A stretch of DNA of 64,000 nt from NCBI RefSeq assembly GCF_008704205.1, contig NZ_VXLC01000040.1, positions 1 through 64,000 on the forward strand, read 5' to 3'. The DNA is from Nocardia colli. GTDB lineage: Bacteria > Actinomycetota > Actinomycetes > Mycobacteriales > Mycobacteriaceae. The notes under the pieces were generated by a model. It did no database searches and was not told where the DNA came from. It saw only the letters and a program-made list of their open reading frames with translations. The position numbers and the translations under genes are program-made. Shown here in pieces: positions 41,976 to 50,615 of this stretch (the stretch's first letter is position 1; each line of letters opens with the position of its first letter).

Positions 41976-42791
41976 CTATTTGACCGGGGCCGCAGGCGAA
42001 TCGGGCGCAGCGGCGGCTGGTTCGTACAAGCCCTCCAGGTGCCAGACGCCGGTGAAACCGTTGAACGGCCCGCCGACGATGAGGCTGGTCCACTGCAGGG
42101 TGAACTTGCGGGTCTTCGCGTCGAAAGTGCCGGTGGCCGGGGGGCCTTGGGCGGCATCGGCGGTGGGCTTGTCGAACCACTGCTTGGCCACCCAGTCCCA
42201 GACCTTCTGCACCTGTTCGGCGCCGGCCACCTGTGCGTCCTGCTTCTCCGGCGGCTTCGGCGCGCCCTGGTTGAACTCCTGGTCGTTCCACGAGGCGGCC
42301 CAGGACGACACGTCGGCGGTCAACTTGCCGCCGTCGTTGGTCACCGAGGGCGGCGGCACCCGGCGCTGGGTCTGCGGGTCGGTCGGATTGGTGGAGATAC
42401 CGAACTCGACGGCGAAGAACTTGGTCGGCTTGGTGATCGACGCGGACAGCGAATTACCCTGCGCGAAGCCGGGATTCGGTTCGCTTTGATATCCGCCGAT
42501 GCGCAGGCCGCCCGCCGTGCCCGGTTCGAGCAGGGTGGTCGACCCGTTCTGCGCCGGGGAGTCGCCGTTGGGCATGTAGGGGCCCTTCTCCGGCGTACCG
42601 CCCGGCTGCACCATCCGGAACCAGGTACCGGCGACGCTGTCGCCGGACACCGAACCCGGGGTGAAGCGCAGCAATCCGACCAGCGGCTCCGGCCCGCTCG
42701 ACGCCGGGGTGTCGTCGCTGCTGGAACATCCCGACACCCCCAGCGCCAGCGCGGCCAGGACTGTCGCCGCGATCAGCTTTCGTGCGCTCAT
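41976..42791 (-). CDS. Envelope lipoprotein, paralogue of the secreted protein at 43807
   Basis: 271 aa. Lipobox LGVSGC gives a lipidated Cys22 (signal LIAATVLAALALGVSG). The mature part shares a series of motifs with the first gene of the operon: GTWFRMVQPGG / GSFFRMILPTG, ISTNPTDPQT / ATNPTDPQT, FNQGAPKP in both, and IVGGPFNGFTGVWHLEG / IVGGPFNNFTGLWHLAG. Hence the two are paralogues of an unnamed beta-rich family. ATG overlaps the membrane-protein stop (ATGA) and has AGGAGGG upstream. Function unknown. Confidence 0.85.
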   Translation of the reverse strand: MSARKLIAATVLAALALGVSGCSSSDDTPASSGPEPLVGLLRFTPGSVSGDSVAGTWFRMVQPGGTPEKGPYMPNGDSPAQNGSTTLLEPGTAGGLRIGGYQSEPNPGFAQGNSLSASITKPTKFFAVEFGISTNPTDPQTQRRVPPPSVTNDGGKLTADVSSWAASWNDQEFNQGAPKPPEKQDAQVAGAEQVQKVWDWVAKQWFDKPTADAAQGPPATGTFDAKTRKFTLQWTSLIVGGPFNGFTGVWHLEGLYEPAAAAPDSPAAPVK

Positions 42792-43810
42792 GCCGGATTC
42801 CCTCCTACTGTGTTGGCCCGCAACCGGTTCGGCAGGAGCAGGCCCTCGACCGTGGCGGCCAGCACGAAGATGCCGGGCACCAGGTAGAAGAACCCGAGTC
42901 CACGGAACGCGCCGAAGCCGATCGGGCGAGTCGAATCGTTCAGCGCGACAACGGCATCGAAGTTGCGCACGTTGTCGTTCATCGCGCCGATCAGCGCGGC
43001 GAACCGCGAAGTCATCGGCTGCCAACGAGTTTCGAGCGTGGTGATGCCGGTGAGATCGGCCTCGGGGTGGACAGCGCGAACGGCGGCGGTGTAGCGGCTG
43101 TTGAGTTCGCCGTCGGCCGCGACCAGGGTGACGAAGTAGCCCTGCAACTTCCGGACCTCGTCGTGGGTCAGGATCGGGCGCAGGTCGTTGATCAGCGGTT
43201 GCGCCGCGGGCGAGGCCGGGAACAGCCCGCCGAGCAGCGGCACCGCGATCAACCCGAGCGCGGCCAGTCCCGCGACCGAGCGCCAGACCAGCGCCTGCCT
43301 GCCCTCCTTCGCGCGCCGGTAACCCAGCACGCCGGCGCCGATCAGGATCACGCCGGGTAGCGCGAACAACCACGGCAACGTGCCGAAAGGCGGTACCGCG
43401 GCGAGCTTTTCGTAATTGCCCCGGTTGTCGTCGATCGCGCCGATCATCCCGGACATGTGATAGCTGATCTCCGGGTAGTCGCGGACGAATTGGTCCACCC
43501 GCTCGAAGCTGCCCGGCTGCTGGCCGTTCTTCTGCAACGTGACGACATTGGTCCGCGCGTCATCGAGCACCTGAAGATCGTGGCGATACCCGTCGATGCT
43601 CGACCGCGTCATGTACGGCTCGAACGCGTCGATCATCGCCTCCCCCTTGACCGCTCGCGGGAACATGCCGGTGCCGATGGGCGCGAGCACCAGCAGCGCG
43701 CCGATCGCGATGATCAGCACGAACGGCCACCGTTTCCGGGGCCGCGGCGGCGCGGGTTCCGGATTCGAGACGAACTCCGAATAGGCGGGCAGCCCCGACA
43801 CTGCCGTCAC
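42788..43810 (-). CDS. Four-helix membrane protein with internally duplicated ectodomain
   Basis: 340 aa from a GTG overlapping the previous stop (GTGA). Transmembrane helices at about 31-52, 130-150, 165-187 and 310-330. Two external segments of about 95 residues follow helices 1 and 3 and resemble each other (GMFPRAVKGEAMIDAFEPYM / GLFPASPAAQPLINDLRPIL; MIGAIDDNRGNYEKLAAV / LIGAMNDNVRNFDAVVAL), so the protein arose by duplication. No known domain recognised. It sits between the two paralogous exported proteins and ends overlapping the lipoprotein start. Confidence 0.82.
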   Translation of the reverse strand: MTAVSGLPAYSEFVSNPEPAPPRPRKRWPFVLIIAIGALLVLAPIGTGMFPRAVKGEAMIDAFEPYMTRSSIDGYRHDLQVLDDARTNVVTLQKNGQQPGSFERVDQFVRDYPEISYHMSGMIGAIDDNRGNYEKLAAVPPFGTLPWLFALPGVILIGAGVLGYRRAKEGRQALVWRSVAGLAALGLIAVPLLGGLFPASPAAQPLINDLRPILTHDEVRKLQGYFVTLVAADGELNSRYTAAVRAVHPEADLTGITTLETRWQPMTSRFAALIGAMNDNVRNFDAVVALNDSTRPIGFGAFRGLGFFYLVPGIFVLAATVEGLLLPNRLRANTVGGNPA

Positions 43811-44817
43811 TGCCGTTGCCGACGGACGATCCGGTCCGCGTTGAAGAACACCCCGGCCGCCGCGACCGCGACGACGAGCAGCGTCGGCACCACCCACGCC
43901 GGGGTGTGCCTGCCGCGCGGGACCTCGATGGTCTTCGAGGCGAGCACCGGATCGGCGTGGATCGGCTGCGCCTGATTTTGCGCCACCGGCACGGCGGCGG
44001 GCGCGGCCGCCGCCGTGCCGGGGACCGCCGGAGCCGCCGGCGCGGGGGCCGGAGCAGCGGGGGCGGGAGCGGCCGGCGCGGCCGCGGGCGCGGCGGGCGG
44101 CGCGGCAATCGGCGCGGCCGCCGGTGCAGCCTGCGGGACGCTGCCGCCGCGGTACTGACCGGCCAGATGCCACAGCCCGGTGAAGTTGTTGAACGGACCG
44201 CCGACGATCTGACTCGTCCACTCGATCACGAAGTTGCCCGAGCCGTCGATGCTGCCGCGCACGGGACTGGTCTTGCCCGGCAGTCCACCGCCCGGCTTCG
44301 GCGCACCCTGGTTGAACACCTGGTTGTTCCAGGTGACCCCGAGGCTGCTCAGATCGCCGGACAGCTGCCCGCCGTCGGAGTAGATCGCGGGCACCGAGGT
44401 GCCGCCGCCGGTCTGCGGATCGGTCGGGTTGGTCGCGGTGGCGAAATCGACGCCGTAGAACCGGACCGGGGTGGTGACCCGCCCCGACCGCGCGTTGCCC
44501 GCGCCGTCGAAGGCCGCCGCGGGCTGCGGCTGGTAACTGCCGCTGACCAGGCCGCCGTCGCTGCCCGCGGACAGCGTGGTCACCGTCTGATCGCTGCACG
44601 CCGAGTCGCTGTTGGCCAGGTAGGGGCCGCCCGCGTCCCCGGTCGGCAGGATCATCCGGAAGAAGCTGCCGGTCACCGCGCCGCCGGAGCAGACGCCGGG
44701 CGCCAAGGCGAACAGACCGTTCAGCGGCGCGGGTTCGGCGTGCGCGAACGGCGCGGCGAACGTCGACAGGCCGAGGGCGGCTACCGCGGCGGCGAACCGA
44801 TAAGAGTTCCGTCCCAT
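43807..44817 (-). CDS. Secreted, C-terminally anchored protein of unknown family
   Basis: 336 aa. Signal peptide (residues 1-27, FAAAVAALGLSTFAAPFAHA), a domain of about 200 residues paralogous to the lipoprotein at 41976 (shared TNPTDPQT, FNQGAPKP, IVGGPFNNFTGLWHLAG), an Ala/Pro-rich linker of about 70 residues, and a C-terminal transmembrane helix (WVVPTLLVVAVAAAGVFF) with basic tail RIVRRQRQ. This is a surface protein tethered at its C-terminus. AAGGAAG precedes the ATG. First gene of the four-gene operon; function unknown. Confidence 0.83.
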   Translation of the reverse strand: MGRNSYRFAAAVAALGLSTFAAPFAHAEPAPLNGLFALAPGVCSGGAVTGSFFRMILPTGDAGGPYLANSDSACSDQTVTTLSAGSDGGLVSGSYQPQPAAAFDGAGNARSGRVTTPVRFYGVDFATATNPTDPQTGGGTSVPAIYSDGGQLSGDLSSLGVTWNNQVFNQGAPKPGGGLPGKTSPVRGSIDGSGNFVIEWTSQIVGGPFNNFTGLWHLAGQYRGGSVPQAAPAAAPIAAPPAAPAAAPAAPAPAAPAPAPAAPAVPGTAAAAPAAVPVAQNQAQPIHADPVLASKTIEVPRGRHTPAWVVPTLLVVAVAAAGVFFNADRIVRRQRQ

Positions 44818-45005
44818 GGATCTTCCTTTTGGTGGATTTGTGCAGATGGATTTCGGATTTAGGGCATCGCGTCACATCGGAACTCGAGCCGGTGCCGGTT
44901 GTCGCCATTTGCATTCACGATGAGCGGAACCTCGATTGCCGACATTCCCGAATTGACCGGGCGTGTACTACCTGGCGCTGTGATCGGCATCACCGTAGGA
45001 TTAGT

Positions 45006-45023
45006 TTGACGTCCTAGTATCGG
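45006..45023 (+). promoter_or_regulatory. icmF promoter/operator element shared with mmsA
   Basis: TTGACGTCCTAGTATCGG, ending 30 bp before icmF, matches the mmsA element at 39204-39221 in 14 of 18 positions and in the same orientation to the gene. TAGTAT (45015-45020) is a good -10; the GACGTC palindrome core overlaps it on the left. No good -35 is seen, consistent with a regulated promoter. Confidence 0.6.
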
Positions 45024-45053
45024 ACGCCGACTGGATATCGCCGGAGGAATGCC

Positions 45054-48000
45054 GTGGCCGACCACACGCTGCACACGCCGACCAACCCCGTCCGTTTCGT
45101 GACCTCCGCAGCACTATTCGACGGACACGACGCGGCGATCAACATCATGCGGCGCATCCTGCAGGCGCAGGGCGCGGAGGTGATCCACCTCGGGCACAAC
45201 CGCGCGGTCAGCGAGGTGGTCGACGCGGTGCTCACCGAGGACGCGCAGGGCGTCGCGGTCAGTTCGTATCAGGGCGGCCATGTCGAATACTTCGAATATC
45301 TCGCCGACGCGTTGAAAAAGGCGGGGGCCGAACACGTTCGGATATTCGGCGGGGGCGGCGGGGTCATCGTCGCCGAGGAAATCGCGCGGCTCGCCGAATC
45401 CGGGGTGACTATCTTCTCCCCCGAGGACGGTCAGCGACTCGGGTTGCCCGGCATGATCAATCAACTGATTCGCGCCTGCGATGTCGATCTCGCCACCGAG
45501 CCACCGGTATTGGAGGCGGTGCTCGCCGGTGAACGCGCCGCGCTGGCTCGCGCCATCACCTGCCTGCAACAGGACGCGCTGTCCGACGGCGACCGGCAGG
45601 CATTGATCCAGGCGGCCGCCGCGCGCACGGTGCCGGTGCTCGGCATCACCGGCACCGGCGGCTCCGGAAAGTCCTCGCTCACCGACGAATTGGTGCGCAG
45701 GCTGCGCTCGGACCAGCAGGACAAGCTGCGCGTCGCGATCCTCGCGGTGGACCCGACCCGGCGGCGCGGCGGCGGTGCGTTGCTCGGCGACCGCATCCGG
45801 ATGAACGCCCTGGACGGCGACCACATCTTCTTCCGCTCGCTGGCCACCCGGGGCGGGCGCGAACTGCCGGACAATATCGAGCTGATCGTGACCGCCTGCA
45901 AGGCAGCGGGTTACGACCTGGTGATCCTGGAAACGCCGGGCATCGGCCAGGGCGACGCCGCGGTCACCGACCATGTCGACGTGTCCATGTATGTGATGAC
46001 CCCGGACTTCGGCGCGGCCTCCCAGCTGGAGAAGATCGACATGCTGGATTTCGCGGATGTGGTGGCGATCAACAAGTTCGAGCGCCGCGGGGCCGCGGAC
46101 GCGCTGCGCGATGTGTCGCGTCAGCTGATCCGCAACCGCGAGGCGTTCACCGCGTCCCCGGAGGACATGCCCGTATTCGGCACCAGCGCGGCGACTTTCA
46201 ACGACGACGGGGTCACCGCGCTGTATCAGCACCTGGCCGGGCTGCTGTCCGAGCGCGGCTTGCGGCTGGAGCAGGGTGCGCTGCCCCGGGTGAACACCCG
46301 CACGTCAACCCGGTTCGCGCAGATCATTCCGCCGGCGCGGGTGCGCTATCTGGCCGAGATCGCCGAGACGGTGCGCGAGTATCACGCGACGACGGCCGCG
46401 CAAATCGTTGCCGCGCAACGGGTGCAGCGCGTCGAACAGGTCGCCGCCGAACTGCCCGACGATGCCGCCGTCGCGGAGCTGGCCGCCAAGGCCCGCGCCG
46501 AGCTGACCGCCGAGAACGCGGCGCTGCTCGCCGAATGGCCCGCGCTGGCCGAGTCCTACCGCGGCGACGAGCAGGTGGTGCGGATTCGCGACCGCGAGAT
46601 CCGCACGCCGCTGCGCCGGGAGACGCTGTCCGGCAACTCGATTCCGCGGGTCGCGCTGCCCAGGTACACCGATCACGGTGAGCTGCTGCGCTTCCTGCGC
46701 GCGGAGAACCTGCCGGGGCGTTTCCCGTTCACCGCGGGCGTGTTTCCGTTCAAGCGGGACAACGAGGATCCGGCCAGGATGTTCGCCGGCGAGGGCGACC
46801 CGTTCCGCACCAACCGGCGGTTCAAGGTGCTCAGCGAGTACGCCGACGCCAAAAGGCTGTCCACCGCGTTCGATTCGGTGACGCTCTACGGCCACGATCC
46901 GGCCGAACGCCCCGACATCTACGGCAAGGTCGGCACCTCGGGCGTTTCCATCGCCTCGCTCGACGACATGCAGGCGCTCTACGACGGTTTCGACCTGACC
47001 TCGCCGACCACCTCGGTGTCGATGACCATCAACGGCCCGGCCCCGACCATCCTGGCCTACTTCCTCAATACCGCGATAGATCAAGCGCTGGAACGATTCT
47101 CGGCCGCCGAGGGACGGGCGCCGACCGAGGACGAAACCGCCGATATCCGGGCGAAGACCTTGGCGACGGTGCGCGGCACCGTGCAGGCCGACATCCTCAA
47201 GGAGGATCAGGGCCAGAACACCTGCATCTTCTCCACCGAATTCAGCCTGCGCATGATGGCCGACATCCAGGAATGGTTCGTGCGCAACGGTGTTCGCAAT
47301 TTCTACTCCGTCTCGATTTCCGGCTATCACATCGCCGAGGCAGGCGCGAACCCGATCAGCCAGCTCGCGTTCACCCTCAGCAACGGATTCACCTATGTGG
47401 AGGCCTATCTCGCGCGCGGCATGCGAATCGACGACTTCGCGCCCAACCTGTCGTTCTTCTTCTCCAACGGCATGGACCCCGAATACTCGGTGATCGGCCG
47501 GGTCGCCCGGCGGATCTGGGCGGTGGCGATGCGAGATCGCTACGGCGCCAACGACCGTTCGCAGAAGCTGAAGTACCACGTCCAGACCTCCGGCCGCTCG
47601 CTGCACGCACAGGAGATGAGCTTCAACGACATTCGCACGACGTTGCAGGCGCTCATCGCCATCTACGACAACTGCAACAGCCTGCACACCAACGCCTACG
47701 ACGAGGCGGTGACCACCCCCACCGAGGAATCGGTGCGCCGCGCGCTCGCCATCCAGCTGATCATCAACCGCGAGTGGGGCGTGGCGATGAACGAAAACCC
47801 GTTGCAGGGCAGCTTTCTCATCGACGAACTCACCGACCTGGTCGAGGAGGCGGTGCTGGCCGAGTTCGACCGGATCAGCGAACGCGGCGGCGTGCTCGGC
47901 GCGATGGAGACCGGCTACCAGCGCGGCAAGATCCAGGACGAGTCGATCCGCTACGAACACCGCAAGCACGACGGCTCGCTGCCCATCGTCGGCGTCAACA

Positions 48001-48269
48001 CCTTCCGCAACCCGCACGGGGAACCGAAACACGACATCGAGCTGGCCCGCGGCACCGAGGCGGAGAAGCAGTCCCAGCTGACCCGGGTCCGCGAATTCCA
48101 GCACCGGCACCGCGATTCCGCGCACGCCGCCCTCGCCCGCCTCGAAGCCGTGGCCCGCACCGACGACAACATCTTCGACGTCCTGATGGATGCCGCCCGC
48201 GTCTGCACCCTGCAACAGATCACCGACACCTTCTTCACCGTCGGCGGCCAGTACCGGCGCAACGTGTAA
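45054..48269 (+). CDS. icmF: Fused isobutyryl-CoA mutase IcmF
   Basis: Adenosylcobalamin enzyme interconverting isobutyryl-CoA and n-butyryl-CoA, with its own GTPase chaperone. 1071 aa from a GTG with GGAGGA upstream. Domains: B12-binding with the DxH motif at 23-25 (LFDGHDAAI) and GGGGVI (residues 99-105); MeaB-like G domain with P-loop GITGTGGSGKSS (197-208) and AINKFERRGA; then the mutase TIM barrel from about residue 530 (FPFTAGVFPFKRDNEDPARM, QTSGRSLHAQE). The domain order and the FPFTAGVFPFKR segment mark IcmF as opposed to methylmalonyl-CoA mutase. Isobutyryl-CoA links it to the neighbouring valine operon. Confidence 0.93.
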   Translation: MADHTLHTPTNPVRFVTSAALFDGHDAAINIMRRILQAQGAEVIHLGHNRAVSEVVDAVLTEDAQGVAVSSYQGGHVEYFEYLADALKKAGAEHVRIFGGGGGVIVAEEIARLAESGVTIFSPEDGQRLGLPGMINQLIRACDVDLATEPPVLEAVLAGERAALARAITCLQQDALSDGDRQALIQAAAARTVPVLGITGTGGSGKSSLTDELVRRLRSDQQDKLRVAILAVDPTRRRGGGALLGDRIRMNALDGDHIFFRSLATRGGRELPDNIELIVTACKAAGYDLVILETPGIGQGDAAVTDHVDVSMYVMTPDFGAASQLEKIDMLDFADVVAINKFERRGAADALRDVSRQLIRNREAFTASPEDMPVFGTSAATFNDDGVTALYQHLAGLLSERGLRLEQGALPRVNTRTSTRFAQIIPPARVRYLAEIAETVREYHATTAAQIVAAQRVQRVEQVAAELPDDAAVAELAAKARAELTAENAALLAEWPALAESYRGDEQVVRIRDREIRTPLRRETLSGNSIPRVALPRYTDHGELLRFLRAENLPGRFPFTAGVFPFKRDNEDPARMFAGEGDPFRTNRRFKVLSEYADAKRLSTAFDSVTLYGHDPAERPDIYGKVGTSGVSIASLDDMQALYDGFDLTSPTTSVSMTINGPAPTILAYFLNTAIDQALERFSAAEGRAPTEDETADIRAKTLATVRGTVQADILKEDQGQNTCIFSTEFSLRMMADIQEWFVRNGVRNFYSVSISGYHIAEAGANPISQLAFTLSNGFTYVEAYLARGMRIDDFAPNLSFFFSNGMDPEYSVIGRVARRIWAVAMRDRYGANDRSQKLKYHVQTSGRSLHAQEMSFNDIRTTLQALIAIYDNCNSLHTNAYDEAVTTPTEESVRRALAIQLIINREWGVAMNENPLQGSFLIDELTDLVEEAVLAEFDRISERGGVLGAMETGYQRGKIQDESIRYEHRKHDGSLPIVGVNTFRNPHGEPKHDIELARGTEAEKQSQLTRVREFQHRHRDSAHAALARLEAVARTDDNIFDVLMDAARVCTLQQITDTFFTVGGQYRRNV

Positions 48270-48274
48270 GCGGC

Positions 48275-48676
48275 TCAGAAGATCTGCACCTCGGGAACGG
48301 TCTGCATCAGCTGCGCCCACTCCGGGTATTTCGCCAGCTTCGCCTCGTGCAGCGCCATGATCTTTTCCCGCAGTGCGGGATCCGGCGCGTCCGAAACATC
48401 CGGGCCGATAGCGATTTTCGCGACGTGCGGGATGATCCGCGGATCACCGTCGAGGTGGACCGGGTCGTGCATGTACCGCTCCAACGCCGCCAGATCCTCG
48501 ATGCCCACGCAGTAGGCATGGGTCAGGCCGGCTGAGCTGTCCCCCAGGTTCTGCCCGACGGTCGAGAACGACACCGACTCGACCGATGCCGTGCGCCGCA
48601 TCAGTGCCAGCACCTCGGCCTTCTGCTCGTCGGTGGTCTCGTCTCGGAAGCCGAAGCGCAGCAGGTGAACAATCAT
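48275..48676 (-). CDS. Dabb (stress-responsive A/B barrel) domain protein
   Basis: 133 aa from the ATG with GGGAGG upstream (longer frame contains the operator). Dabb-fold pattern: MIVHLLRFGFRDETTDEQKA at the N-terminus, then VGQNLGDSSAGLTHAYCV and YMHDPVHLDGDPRIIPHV. These small ferredoxin-like dimers include plant and bacterial stress or catabolic proteins. It is divergent from the adjacent TetR gene and shares operators with it. Convergent with icmF, 5 bp apart. Confidence 0.88.
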   Translation of the reverse strand: MIVHLLRFGFRDETTDEQKAEVLALMRRTASVESVSFSTVGQNLGDSSAGLTHAYCVGIEDLAALERYMHDPVHLDGDPRIIPHVAKIAIGPDVSDAPDPALREKIMALHEAKLAKYPEWAQLMQTVPEVQIF

Positions 48677-48690
48677 GGAACCTCCCTCGA

Positions 48691-48756
48691 ATTGAACTGA
48701 TGGGTTCAATCTAGATAACTGATCGGTAGATCCACAAGAGTGAACCTATGAGTTCA
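48691..48756. promoter_or_regulatory. Paired TetR-type operators between the Dabb and tetR genes
   Basis: Two matching inverted repeats: ATTGAAC-TGATGG-GTTCAAT (48691-48710) and TGAAC-CTATGA-GTTCA (48741-48756), centres 48 bp apart, in the short divergent promoter region. Consensus TGAAC-N6-GTTCA. Most likely bound by the adjacent TetR protein to control itself and the Dabb gene. Confidence 0.78.
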
Positions 48757-48787
48757 ATTCAGGCCGAGCGGGCGCTACCATGCAGGA

Positions 48788-49417
48788 GTGACGGGAGCTA
48801 CGACGGCGCGCGGCCGCATCGACAAGCGGCAGGCGATCCTCGATGTCGCGTTCGCCGTCTTCGCCCGGCGCGGCTACGACAAGACCTGCGTGCAGGAGAT
48901 CGCCGACGAGGCCGGCGTCGCCAAACCCACGGTGTACAACCACCTCACCGACAAGCAGACGCTCTTCCGGCACGCCGTGCTGGCCGCGGCCGACGCGGTC
49001 GCCGCCGAGACCCTCGCGGTGGCCGACCGGCTGCGCGATCCCGGCGACGACCTGCGGCCCGCGCTGACCGAGGTCGCGACCGAGCTGCTCGCGGTGTGCG
49101 CGGGCGAGCGCGCCCGTGCCTTGCGGGCGCTCACCTACGCCCAGCTCGCGGCCTTCCCCGAGCTCACCGACGAGGTGCTCGACCGCACCTCGCGGCGCAT
49201 CGCCGAGGCGATGGCGGATCGGCTCGCGCGACTGGCGCTGTCGGGCAAGTTGCGGATCGGCGACCCGGCGCTGGCCGCCGAACAGCTGCTCGCCCTGCTC
49301 ACCGCGCCGCTGGAGGCGCGGTCGCGGCTCGGCACCCGGGAGGTCTCGGCGACCGAATACCGGGCCATCGCCGATGCGGCCGTCGATACCTTCTTGGCCG
49401 CGTTCGGGGCGCGCTGA
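48788..49417 (+). CDS. TetR family regulator
   Basis: 209 aa with an N-terminal TetR helix-turn-helix (ILDVAFAVFARRGYDKTCVQ, EIADEAGVAKPTVYNHLTDK) and an Ala/Leu/Arg-rich ligand-binding domain with a TetR_C-like tail. Start is a GTG. Divergent from the Dabb gene with two operators between them, so autoregulation is likely. Ligand unknown. Confidence 0.93.
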   Translation: MTGATTARGRIDKRQAILDVAFAVFARRGYDKTCVQEIADEAGVAKPTVYNHLTDKQTLFRHAVLAAADAVAAETLAVADRLRDPGDDLRPALTEVATELLAVCAGERARALRALTYAQLAAFPELTDEVLDRTSRRIAEAMADRLARLALSGKLRIGDPALAAEQLLALLTAPLEARSRLGTREVSATEYRAIADAAVDTFLAAFGAR

Positions 49418-49529
49418 CCCTGTGGCAGCGCGGATGAATCACGGCCTGCTGCGTCGATTCCGAACGAGCGGTGCGGCTGCCGTGTGACAATCGCCGGGTC
49501 AAGGCCCTCGGCGCGTTGGGACGGCGGAC

Positions 49530-50603
49530 ATGGATCTATCGGGTATTCGGATCATCGACGCACATATTCATCAGTGGGATCCGTTCACCACACCGCGGAC
49601 GTTCAGCGGGACGGCGAGGCTGCTGCGGATGCTGCCGATCCCGATGGATCTGGCGAAACGGGTCGCACCGCGGCGGGATCGCGAATTCACCGGGGATCCA
49701 ACGGCTTTCAGTCGTCCGTATCTGCCCGCGGATTATCGCGCGGACGCGGGCGACGAGCCGATCGACACGATCGTGCACATCGAGGTCGCCTGGGCCGGTA
49801 AGGACCCGCTGGCCGAGGCCGACGAGACGGCGTGGGTGGCCCGACTACCCTTCGGCGGCGACAATCCGGAGCTGGGCGCCATTCTCGGCAACGCGGACCC
49901 GGCGGCGCCCGAATTCGCCGCGCTGCTCGACGCACACCTGGCCGCCGCGCCCCTGCTGCGCGGCATCCGAGCGCACGCGGCCCATCACCCCGATCCGGAT
50001 GTGCGGCCGTACGCCGACCATCCGGGCGCGCTCACCACAAAGGAATTCCTGAACGGGTTCGGGCGGCTGGCCGAGCGAGACCTCTCCTTCGAGGCCTGGG
50101 TCTACTCGCATGCCCTGCCCGATGTGACGGCGCTGGCCGAGCGGTACCCGGAGGTGCCGATCGTGCTCAACCATCTCGCTACTCCCGCAGGAATTTTCGG
50201 CCCGATCGGCAAGCACACCGGAACCAACCCGAGCGTGCGCCGCGCGCTGTATCTGCGCTGGCGCGACGACTTGTCCGCGCTCGCCGAACAACCGAACGTG
50301 GTCGCGAAGGTCAGCGGCCTGATGATGCCGGTCCTCGGCCATCCGGTACCCCGGCGCGGCACCACCACCCCAATTCCCGTGCTGGTGGACCGAATTCACC
50401 CCCTCATCGAACACGCCCTCGACGCATTCGGCGCCGACCGATTGATCTGGGGCTCGAATTTCCCCGTAGACAAACCGATTACAACCATCAGCAACAGCAT
50501 CGAAGCAGTCGCCACCGCGGTCACCGGCCACGGCGGCGGGCAAACGGAACTCGCGCACATCTTCCGGGATACCGCCCGACGCGTGTACCGGATCGACGCG
50601 TAG
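49530..50603 (+). CDS. Amidohydrolase-2 family metal-dependent hydrolase
   Basis: 357-aa TIM-barrel hydrolase. Metal-binding DAHIHQWDP at residues 10-18, the histidine strand IVLNHLATPAG, and the late aspartate motif LIWGSNFPVDKP are all present, matching the amidohydrolase-2 family (COG3618) of lactonases and decarboxylases. Substrate not predictable. Convergent with the TetR gene at 50616, 12 bp apart. Confidence 0.9.
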   Translation: MDLSGIRIIDAHIHQWDPFTTPRTFSGTARLLRMLPIPMDLAKRVAPRRDREFTGDPTAFSRPYLPADYRADAGDEPIDTIVHIEVAWAGKDPLAEADETAWVARLPFGGDNPELGAILGNADPAAPEFAALLDAHLAAAPLLRGIRAHAAHHPDPDVRPYADHPGALTTKEFLNGFGRLAERDLSFEAWVYSHALPDVTALAERYPEVPIVLNHLATPAGIFGPIGKHTGTNPSVRRALYLRWRDDLSALAEQPNVVAKVSGLMMPVLGHPVPRRGTTTPIPVLVDRIHPLIEHALDAFGADRLIWGSNFPVDKPITTISNSIEAVATAVTGHGGGQTELAHIFRDTARRVYRIDA

Positions 50604-50615
50604 CGCCGAAAGGTG

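Noticed and set aside
46305..48320. 671-codon minus-strand frame opposite icmF
   Set aside because: Shadow of the icmF coding strand; no SD and no recognisable domain.
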